Positions 1 to 4,792 of a DNA stretch of 7,368 nucleotides are shown piece after piece. Both the position numbers and the translations under genes were made by a program. Position 1 is the first letter of the stretch, and each line of letters starts with the position of its first letter. The notes beneath the pieces were generated by a model. It was not told where the DNA came from, searched no databases, and worked only from the letters and a program-made list of their open reading frames with translations. Source of the DNA: Mycobacteriaceae bacterium (GTDB taxonomy: Bacteria; Actinomycetota; Actinomycetes; Mycobacteriales; Mycobacteriaceae); contig JABFVX010000011.1 in the NCBI GenBank assembly GCA_013362555.1, positions 1 to 7,368 on the forward strand, in the 5' to 3' direction.

Positions 1-2
1 GG

Positions 3-110
3 GCGTTCGCCGCCACCTCCGACCAGGCGAGAACCGGGCAGGCCGCGACCCGGCAGCCCACCGCAGCACAGCCGCAGCCACGACGGTCCGAAACCGAGGA
101 CAACCGATGA
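3..110 (+). CDS. cvnA: C-terminal tail of conservon sensor-kinase-like protein CvnA (partial)
   Basis: Only the last 35 codons are in the window; the gene starts to the left. The frame is open from base 3 and ends at TGA 108-110, overlapping the cvnB start codon as ATGA. The visible tail is rich in Ala, Gln, Pro, Arg and Thr and looks disordered, with no domain. The identity comes from position: in conservons the gene directly before the Roadblock gene encodes a membrane protein with a sensing region and a histidine-kinase-like ATPase domain, often with a long low-complexity C-terminus. What is seen fits that, but the tail alone cannot prove it. The 4-nt overlap implies translational coupling to cvnB. 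Confidence 0.7.
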   Translation, partial: AFAATSDQARTGQAATRQPTAAQPQPRRSETEDNR

Positions 111-514
111 CGACGCCCGAACTCACCTGGCTGCTGGAGCAATTGGTGAACCGCACCCCGGGCGCCCGGCACGCCCTGCTGCTGTCCGGCGACGGCCTGA
201 AGATGACCCACACCCCAGGTCTCGCCGTCGACCGCGCCGATCAGCTCGCCGCCATCGCCGCGGGCATCCAGAGCCTCGCGCACGGCGCGTCCGCCGAGTT
301 CGGCGACGGCCGCGGCGGCGTGCGCCAGTCGATGACCGAGTTCTACGGCGGCATCCTGTTCATCGTCGAAGCGGGCGTCGGCGCGCACGTCGCGGTGATC
401 GCCGCCGAGAACGCCGACGCGGGCCTGGTCGGGCACAACATGCGGGAATTGGTCGAGCAGCTCGCCCACCACCTGTCGGCCGCGCCCCGGGCCGACGGGA
501 GCGTCACGACATGA
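107..514 (+). CDS. cvnB: Roadblock/LC7-domain protein CvnB of a conservon
   Basis: A protein of 135 aa, nearly all one Roadblock/LC7 fold (about residues 5-123). It starts with the helix TPELTWLLEQLVNRTPGARHA, followed by the strand HALLLSGDGLKM, a helix around 43-61, the strand pair GGILFIVEAG and HVAVIAAENADAGLVG, and a closing helix at 110-123. Roadblock proteins of this type, such as MglB, bind small GTPases and modulate them; the expected partner is the CvnD GTPase two genes downstream. No signal peptide or membrane segment is seen, so it is cytoplasmic or bound to a membrane complex. ATG at 107 is supported by GAGGA at 96-100 with a 6-nt spacer and by the ATGA overlap with cvnA. It overlaps cvnC by 4 nt. 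Length and order match the family. Confidence 0.93.
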   Translation: MTTPELTWLLEQLVNRTPGARHALLLSGDGLKMTHTPGLAVDRADQLAAIAAGIQSLAHGASAEFGDGRGGVRQSMTEFYGGILFIVEAGVGAHVAVIAAENADAGLVGHNMRELVEQLAHHLSAAPRADGSVTT

Positions 515-852
515 CCCGGCCGGGCCGCGACGACGTCCCCGACCGGTTCTACACCTTGACAGGCGGCCGCAGCCGTCCCGACACCGACGCCTTCGACCTG
601 GTAACCCTGGTGGTGAGCGCATGCGAGCCCGCCGCGGGCATGCAGTCCGAGCACGCCGCCATCCTGCGGCTGTGCCAGGCCCCGACCGCCGTCGTCGAGA
701 TTGCCGCGGAGCTGCGGCTGCCGGTGGGAATCGCGATGGTGCTGTTGTCGGACCTGCTCGACGGCGGCAAGGTCACCGTCCGCAACCCGCGGCGCACACT
801 GCCCGACACCCGCACAGTGGAGAAGGTACTCGGTGGACTTCGCGACCTCTGA
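511..852 (+). CDS. cvnC: DUF742 protein CvnC of a conservon
   Basis: A protein of 113 aa with the DUF742 pattern throughout: RFYTLTGGRSRP (12-23), FDLVTLV (28-34), SEHAAILRLCQAPTAVVEIA (46-65), LRLPVGIAMVLLSDLLDGG (68-86) and a final VRNP followed by a short helix ending GGLRDL. Residues 45-91 look like a winged-helix arrangement. The molecular role of DUF742 proteins is not well established; in conservons they are part of the CvnA-D complex, and this gene's place between Roadblock and GTPase genes fits. It starts with ATG in an ATGA overlap with cvnB, after GGGAG at 497-501 (spacer 9 nt). Its last 20 nt overlap cvnD. No oddities were found. Confidence 0.93.
   Translation: MTRPGRDDVPDRFYTLTGGRSRPDTDAFDLVTLVVSACEPAAGMQSEHAAILRLCQAPTAVVEIAAELRLPVGIAMVLLSDLLDGGKVTVRNPRRTLPDTRTVEKVLGGLRDL
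819..826 (+). promoter_or_regulatory. Ribosome binding site that sets the cvnD GTG start
   Basis: GGAGAAGG lies inside the 3' end of cvnC, 6 nt before GTG at 833. It is a good Shine-Dalgarno match and selects this GTG over the upstream in-frame ATG at 701, which would place the start deep inside cvnC. The product would then begin MDFATSD, as I recall for conservon GTPases. Confidence 0.7.
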
Positions 853-1441
853 CCGCCCGGCGCTCCCCGAGCGCGCAGCGGCTCCCCTGCGCCCGGGCGC
901 CCGGCACGGACTCAAGATCGTCATCATCGGCGGGTTCGGCGTCGGCAAGACCACCATGGTCCGTTCGGTCAGCGAGATCCGCCCGCTCGACACCGAAGCG
1001 ATGATGACCGAGGCGGGCGACGGCGTCGACGACCTGCGCGGGGTGCCCGGGAAATCCACCACCACGGTGGCGTTCGACTTCGGCCGCATCACCATCGACG
1101 CGGAGACCGTGCTGTACCTGTTCGGGGCGCCCGGCCAGCAGCGGTTCTGGTTCCTGTGGGACCGGCTGTTCACCGGGGCGCTCGGCGCCATCGTCCTCGT
1201 CGACCAGCACCGCATCGCCGACTCCTGGTACGCCATCGACCGCCTCGAACACCAGCGCACCCCGTTCATCGTGGCGCGCAACGACTTCGGCACAGCGCAG
1301 TGCGCCCCAGCCGAGATCCGCGACGCCCTCGACCTGGATCCGCGGGTTCCGCTGCTCGACTGCGACGCCCGCTCGCGGGCGTCCTGCAAGAACGTGCTCA
1401 TCACACTGGTGGAGCACCTGCACGCGGGAGCGCGGCCGTGA
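833..1441 (+). CDS. cvnD: Small Ras-like GTPase CvnD of a conservon
   Basis: A protein of 202 aa starting at GTG 833. The P-loop (G1) is GGFGVGKTT at residues 33-41, after strand LKIVII. A switch region around 54-80 includes TEAMMTEAGDGVDDL and KSTTTVAFDFG. The G3 region reads LFGAPGQQRFWFLWDRL (96-112), with GAPGQ where Ras-type proteins have DTAGQ. The G4 position reads VARNDFG (147-153), a departure from NKxD of a kind usual in this family. It is expected to bind and hydrolyse GTP and to switch the conservon complex, with CvnB as the likely partner. There is no lipidation motif or membrane segment. It overlaps cvnC by 20 nt, and its TGA at 1439-1441 overlaps the P450 start as GTGA. Length and order match the family. 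Confidence 0.93.
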   Translation: MDFATSDRPALPERAAAPLRPGARHGLKIVIIGGFGVGKTTMVRSVSEIRPLDTEAMMTEAGDGVDDLRGVPGKSTTTVAFDFGRITIDAETVLYLFGAPGQQRFWFLWDRLFTGALGAIVLVDQHRIADSWYAIDRLEHQRTPFIVARNDFGTAQCAPAEIRDALDLDPRVPLLDCDARSRASCKNVLITLVEHLHAGARP

Positions 1442-2697
1442 CCGACCTCGGCGGCTGCCCGCGCGTACCGCTGTCCGATCCGCGGTTCCACGCCGATCCC
1501 GCCGCGCTCTACCAGGATCTGCGCCGCGACCACGGCGCGGTGGTGGCCGTGGAGCTGCCCGGCGGAGTGCCCGCCTGGCTGGTGATCGGATACCGCGAAC
1601 TGCACCAGGTGACCAGCGATCCCGACCTGTTCCCGCGGGACGCACGGCTGTGGAACCAGCGCGAGGTCGGCAGGCCGGAATGGCCGATGCCGTCGATGGC
1701 AGGCCCGCCGACGCCGTCGATCACCGGTACCGCGGGCGGCGAACACCGCCGCCACGTCGGGATGGTCGAACCCTCGCTGGAGGCGGTCGACCCGCACGAG
1801 CTGCGCCGCACCTGCGAAGAACTGGCCGACCAGCTGATCGACGCGTTCTGCGGCCGAGGCGACGCCGACCTGGTGAGCGAGTTCGCGCGGCCGCTGCCGG
1901 TCTTGGCGCTGGCCCGGGTTCTCGGCTTCCCGAACGCCGACGGACCGCAGCTGCACGGCACGCTGGCGACGATAGCGCACGGCGGCACGGACGCGAAAGT
2001 CGCGTATCAAGCCTTCGCCGCGCACACCAAGCGGCTGCTGGCCGCCAAGAGGTCGCGGCCCGGCCGCGACCTGGCGTCCCGGATGCTGTCGCATCCCGCG
2101 GCCCTCAGTGACGAAGAGGTCGTGCTCGACCTCATGGCGGTGATCCTCGCCGGGCACCTGACCACCGCGGACTGGATCGCCAACTCGGTGCGCCTCATGG
2201 TCGCCGACGACCGCTTCGCCGCCGCGTTCGGCGGCCGCCGCAGCATCGGGCAGGCGATGAATGAGGCACTGTGGGAGGACACCCCGGTCCAGGTCGTCGC
2301 GGGCCGCTGGGCGGCTCGCGACGCGGTGTTGGGCGGCAGGGGCATTCGCGCGGGAGATCTGCTGCTGCTCGGACTGGCGGGCGCCAACGCCGACCCGCAC
2401 GTGCGCAGACATCTCGCCGACGGCGGCGCGCCCGCCGCGGGCAACAGCGCCCATTTCGCCTTCGGCTACGGCGAGTACCGGTGTCCGTTCCCGGCGCAGG
2501 AGATCGCGGAGGTCATCGCACAGACCGGCATCGAGGTGCTCCTCGATCGGCTGCCGGACCTCGACCTGGCCGTCCCCGCCGCGGACCCGGCCCGCCGCCC
2601 CTCGGCGTTCCAGCGCGGCATGACCGCCCTGCCGGTCCGGTTCATGCCCGTCCGCGCCCTCGGGGCCACCGCAGAGGCCGCGCAGCCGCACCCGTAG
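1438..2697 (+). CDS. Conservon cytochrome P450, CYP157-like, lacking the ExxR motif
   Basis: A soluble bacterial-type P450 of 419 aa. It starts at GTG 1438, overlapping the cvnD stop, with GGGAG at 1426-1430 (spacer 7 nt). The haem loop is FGYGEYRCPF with the axial cysteine at C349; the usual Gly two residues after Cys is Phe. The I-helix reads AGHLTT (238-243): the acidic residue before the Thr is Leu. The K-helix, where ExxR is expected, reads NEALW (275-279), so Glu is kept but Arg is Trp. The meander reads GANADP where NRDP is common. These changes fit the CYP157 family, which was described from Streptomyces conservons as lacking ExxR. The substrate is unknown and activity cannot be assumed. 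As the last conservon gene it probably acts with CvnA-D. The last four sense codons and the stop lie inside a 72-bp palindrome. No truncation is seen. Confidence 0.9.
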   Translation: MTDLGGCPRVPLSDPRFHADPAALYQDLRRDHGAVVAVELPGGVPAWLVIGYRELHQVTSDPDLFPRDARLWNQREVGRPEWPMPSMAGPPTPSITGTAGGEHRRHVGMVEPSLEAVDPHELRRTCEELADQLIDAFCGRGDADLVSEFARPLPVLALARVLGFPNADGPQLHGTLATIAHGGTDAKVAYQAFAAHTKRLLAAKRSRPGRDLASRMLSHPAALSDEEVVLDLMAVILAGHLTTADWIANSVRLMVADDRFAAAFGGRRSIGQAMNEALWEDTPVQVVAGRWAARDAVLGGRGIRAGDLLLLGLAGANADPHVRRHLADGGAPAAGNSAHFAFGYGEYRCPFPAQEIAEVIAQTGIEVLLDRLPDLDLAVPAADPARRPSAFQRGMTALPVRFMPVRALGATAEAAQPHP

Positions 2698-2752
2698 TGC
2701 GCGTTGGCACCCGCAGCTGCGGGTGCCAACGCGCACTACGGGTGCGGCTGCG
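2681..2752. terminator. 72-bp perfect palindrome between convergent genes, probable bidirectional terminator
   Basis: Left arm 2681-2716 and right arm 2717-2752 are exact reverse complements: 36 bp per arm and no spacer, with centre CCCGCAGCTGCGGG. The P450 stop (TAG 2695-2697) and its last four sense codons are inside the left arm. The stop of the leftward FHA gene (2754-2756) is one base beyond the right arm. RNA from either strand could fold into a very stable hairpin at the end of the message, which fits a terminator or 3'-end stabiliser shared by two convergent genes. There is no T-run, as is common for actinomycete hairpins. The repeat is seen directly; the function is inferred. Confidence 0.85.
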
Positions 2753-2753
2753 G

Positions 2754-3536
2754 CTACGGTTCATCGGAGTCGAGCAGGGACAGGTCCGCAGGCTTGAGGG
2801 CGGCGCTGTCCATGAGTTCGCGAATGAGGTTGTGGTTGAGCGTGTTTCCGACGGGCTCGCCGACTTCCTCGCGGGTCAGCCCCGCGACGCCCTTGGCGGA
2901 CATGCGCAGGCGCACCTTCTCCACGACCCGTTCCACCCGTTTCGCGTTCCAGCCCGCCGCCGGCTCCAATTCGGCCAAGTGCACGGCGGCCTGCCGCCAC
3001 GACACCGGCTGCGGGTGCGGATCCTGCAGCAAGTACCGCTGCGCCAGCGCCACCACCGCCAGCCGCTCGGTGTCCGACAGCCGCCAGGCCCGGGTCGGCA
3101 TGGTCAGGTCGGCGGGAGCAGCGGCCTGGTGGGTGTCCTCGGGCCCCACCACGTACACCTCCAGCAGGTGTTCCCGTTCGCCGGTGCCGCGCACGAACAC
3201 CGGGGTGTAGCCGAGTTCCAGCGGCACCGGCTCCTCGTCGGCGAACACCAGCCGCGACCCCGGCAGCCGCAGCGGGCGCAGCCCGGCGTTGCCGATCCAC
3301 CAACTGCGGTCGCGGTGGATGAGACTGCCCTGCAGGCGGCTCACCGCGCGGTCCTGGCGACCCACGCACACGTCGACCACGTCCCGATTGCGCCCGAACA
3401 CGACCGCCGCGCCGTCCACGGGCTCGGCTACGACGCCCCCGGACGGGGTCAATGCGTACAGCGTGCCCGACGGGGCGGGCGGCACGCCGCCCGCCAGCCC
3501 TCCGAATTGCGGTGGCAGTGAACGCAGCCGGCGCAT
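2754..3536 (-). CDS. FHA-domain protein with a helical C-terminal region
   Basis: A protein of 260 aa. ATG at 3536 has GAGGAG (3542-3547) 5 nt upstream, which decides the start. Residues 26-130 look like a forkhead-associated domain: a GR near FGRNRD (47-52), VSRLQGS (65-71), IHRDRSWWIGNAGLRPLRL (73-91) with the FHA-type Asn at 83, then strands to LLEVYVV. FHA domains bind phosphothreonine peptides, usually downstream of Ser/Thr kinases; no kinase gene is in the window. The SRxH His is replaced by Gln (SRLQ). The part after residue 150 is helical (LSDTERLAVVALAQRYLL, then VERVVEKVRLRM) and may be a winged-helix-like module, but I do not recognise it firmly. No membrane segment is seen. It is convergent with the P450 gene. 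Its partner and pathway are unknown. Confidence 0.85.
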   Translation of the reverse strand: MRRLRSLPPQFGGLAGGVPPAPSGTLYALTPSGGVVAEPVDGAAVVFGRNRDVVDVCVGRQDRAVSRLQGSLIHRDRSWWIGNAGLRPLRLPGSRLVFADEEPVPLELGYTPVFVRGTGEREHLLEVYVVGPEDTHQAAAPADLTMPTRAWRLSDTERLAVVALAQRYLLQDPHPQPVSWRQAAVHLAELEPAAGWNAKRVERVVEKVRLRMSAKGVAGLTREEVGEPVGNTLNHNLIRELMDSAALKPADLSLLDSDEP

Positions 3537-3668
3537 CTGGTCTCCTCACGGCGCTGCTCGGCGTGAGCATGCCGGCTCTGAGGAAAAGTCATTCAGGTGC
3601 ACATTCCCAACATCGGGAGTACGTCAACGTGAACGCGGCGTGAACCGTTCGCGCGTGTCCCGCTCAGC
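3537..3668. promoter_or_regulatory. Upstream region of the FHA gene, with repeated CGTGAA motifs
   Basis: This 132-nt gap lies between the start of the FHA gene and the stop of the exported-protein gene, both leftward. It holds the FHA ribosome site. On the + strand it also holds CGTCAA (3622-3627), CGTGAA (3628-3633) and CGTGAA (3639-3644), read as TTCACG/TTCACG/TTGACG on the gene's strand. The last could be a -35 element, but no convincing -10 follows at the right distance. I see no strong terminator here, so read-through from the upstream gene is possible. Confidence 0.3.
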
Positions 3669-3974
3669 TCAGCGCGAGCCCTCGTGACACTCCGCGCGCG
3701 AGCCCAGCTCACCGTCCACATACTGGTCGCCCACGCAGTAGCCGGCGTCGGAGTACGGGTTGTTGCGGTCGCGGCGCGCGGCGGCGGGTTCCACCACCCA
3801 GTCCGACCCGTCGCAGGTGATCGTCATTCCCGCCATGCTCATGTAGGCGCCCTCCGGATAGCTCCCGGTGAACCACAGGCAGCCGCCGCCGGCGATGGCA
3901 TGGCGGGAGAGCGCGACCGTGATGCCCGCCGCGGCCAACACGACCACCGCGAGAATCAGAAGCTTCCTGCGCAT
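3669..3974 (-). CDS. Small exported four-cysteine protein of unknown function
   Basis: A protein of 101 aa. It begins MRRKLLILAVVVLAAAGITV, a basic start plus hydrophobic core typical of a Sec signal peptide or anchor. A plausible signal-peptidase site follows HAIA (residue 28). It is not a lipoprotein: the residues before Cys32 are GGG, not a lipobox. The mature part of about 73 aa has Cys at 32, 54, 80 and 96, which suggests two disulfides outside the cell. It also has WFTGSYPEGAY and a polar C-terminus. I do not recognise the family. ATG at 3974 has AGAGGAA (3981-3987) with a 6-nt spacer. It lies downstream of the secreted transglycosylase gene on the same strand, but a hairpin separates them, so joint expression is uncertain. 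Both products act outside the membrane, so a cell-surface role is possible. Confidence 0.75.
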   Translation of the reverse strand: MRRKLLILAVVVLAAAGITVALSRHAIAGGGCLWFTGSYPEGAYMSMAGMTITCDGSDWVVEPAAARRDRNNPYSDAGYCVGDQYVDGELGSRAECHEGSR

Positions 3975-3999
3975 CGAACGTTCCTCTCAACCAAACCGC

Positions 4000-4017
4000 A
4001 CAGGCGAACCCGCCTGT
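4000..4017. repeat. Short inverted repeat upstream of the exported-protein gene
   Basis: ACAGGCG (4000-4006) and CGCCTGT (4011-4017) are exact reverse complements with a 4-nt spacer, 26-43 nt before the ATG of the leftward gene. It could be an operator or a small 5'-UTR hairpin. The arms are short enough to occur by chance in such GC-rich DNA. Confidence 0.35.
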
Positions 4018-4061
4018 CTCCCAGAGCATGCCGGACCCGCCCGGGAACCCTCCCACATGAT

Positions 4062-4128
4062 TCCAGACCTCCACAACGACCCGTGACGTGCGCTCGACGC
4101 AACTGATGAGTCGTTCTGGAGGTTCGGA
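4062..4128 (-). terminator. Imperfect hairpin after the transglycosylase gene, related to the one at 6656-6706
   Basis: Arms 4067-4080 (ACCTCCACAACGAC) and 4110-4123 (GTCGTTCTGGAGGT) pair at 13 of 14 positions. TCC/GGA extends the stem outward at 4062-4064 and 4126-4128. TGCG (4089-4092) and CGCA (4098-4101) form an inner stem. It begins 32 nt beyond the transglycosylase stop (4160-4162), which suits a terminator. It shares 15 identical bases, GACCCGTGACGTGCG (4078-4092), with the left arm of the hairpin at 6656-6706, and its right end TTCTGGAGGT resembles TTCCGGAGGT there. Confidence 0.65.
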
Positions 4129-4159
4129 CCCGCCAGATCGACCTGCCCCTCCGGAAGCG

Positions 4160-4687
4160 TCAGTACCAGTGGTGTTGCTGCCAGAAATCCCAGGCGGCGT
4201 TCGGGCTGCCGTAGCGCTTGTTCATGTACTTGTAGGCCCAGCGGAGTTGGGTGAGCGGGTTGAAGAACCAGTCGACGCCTTCGGCGGACATCTTCTCTGC
4301 GGGCAGCGCCTGCGCCAGGCCGTAGGCCCCGGAGGAGGGATTCACCGCGAAGACGTTCCAACTGCTCTCGCGAGAGATGATCGCGGTGAAAGCGGCCATC
4401 TGGTCCGGCGGCACGACCAGGAACGCCAAACCCTTGAGCAGCAGCGGCGGATAGACCCACCCCATCGTCTTGCCCAGCACCGCGGCCGACCCGGTCGGCA
4501 GTGACGATCCGCCCGCGATCTCGGCGCCGGCCCGGGCGGGCTCGGGCGTCGCCGGTGCGAATGTGGTCGCCGACGCGCCGGCCGCGCCGAGGGCCGCGAG
4601 CAACCCGACAGCGACACAAGTGACGATCCCACGCGCCGCTCCACGAGTCACATCAGTAACAACAGACACTTTCGCATCAATAGTCAC
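4160..4687 (-). CDS. Secreted lytic-transglycosylase-like protein
   Basis: A protein of 175 aa. Residues 16-40 are a signal peptide or anchor (core IVTCVAVGLLAALGAAGASA). A Pro/Ala/Gly-rich linker follows to about 68, then an SLT-like domain to the C-terminus. The domain shows AAFTAIISRESSWN with the likely catalytic Glu at 107, NPSSGAYGLAQALP (116-129), KMSAEGVDWFFNPLTQLRWA (132-151), and ends YGSPNAAWDFWQQHHWY. This form is common in small secreted actinobacterial transglycosylases, which cleave the MurNAc-GlcNAc bond of peptidoglycan and leave a 1,6-anhydro end. No separate cell-wall binding domain is seen. GTG at 4687 has no Shine-Dalgarno but sits 6 nt after TACATT, which fits a leaderless mRNA. 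The first codons are AT-rich compared with the rest, as expected at a true start. GTG at codon 7 or 13 is an alternative. Confidence 0.85.
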   Translation of the reverse strand: MTIDAKVSVVTDVTRGAARGIVTCVAVGLLAALGAAGASATTFAPATPEPARAGAEIAGGSSLPTGSAAVLGKTMGWVYPPLLLKGLAFLVVPPDQMAAFTAIISRESSWNVFAVNPSSGAYGLAQALPAEKMSAEGVDWFFNPLTQLRWAYKYMNKRYGSPNAAWDFWQQHHWY

Positions 4688-4693
4688 AGCCAG

Positions 4694-4699
4694 AATGTA
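4694..4699 (-). promoter_or_regulatory. Putative -10 element for leaderless transcription of the transglycosylase gene
   Basis: On the - strand TACATT (TAnnnT type) ends 6 nt before the GTG start. Transcription would begin at or next to the G of the start codon, which explains the missing ribosome site. No good -35 hexamer is seen at 16-19 nt. This is inferred from spacing alone. Confidence 0.45.
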
Positions 4700-4720
4700 C
4701 CGAACGGATCGGCCGAATAC

Positions 4721-4767
4721 GGGAAATCCCCCGACGACGTCACTGGTGACATCGTCGGGGGATTCCC
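4721..4767 (-). terminator. Long hairpin terminator after the membrane-protein gene
   Basis: Arms 4721-4743 and 4746-4767 pair over about 22 bp around a 2-nt centre (GTCAC TG GTGAC), with one bulged A and one non-matching pair. That pair is C-A in + strand RNA but G-U in - strand RNA, so the leftward transcript folds better. It starts 25 nt beyond the stop of the membrane-protein gene and lies before the promoter of the transglycosylase gene. There is no T-run. Confidence 0.75.
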
Positions 4768-4792
4768 GAGGGCCTGTGCCGTGCTGCCCCGA

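Noticed and set aside
343..2736. A very long antisense open frame (797 codons) on the - strand across the conservon.
   Set aside because: It lies opposite five well-recognised overlapping genes. Its product is Arg/Gly/Ala-rich with no domain, as expected from GC-rich codon bias, so it is a shadow.
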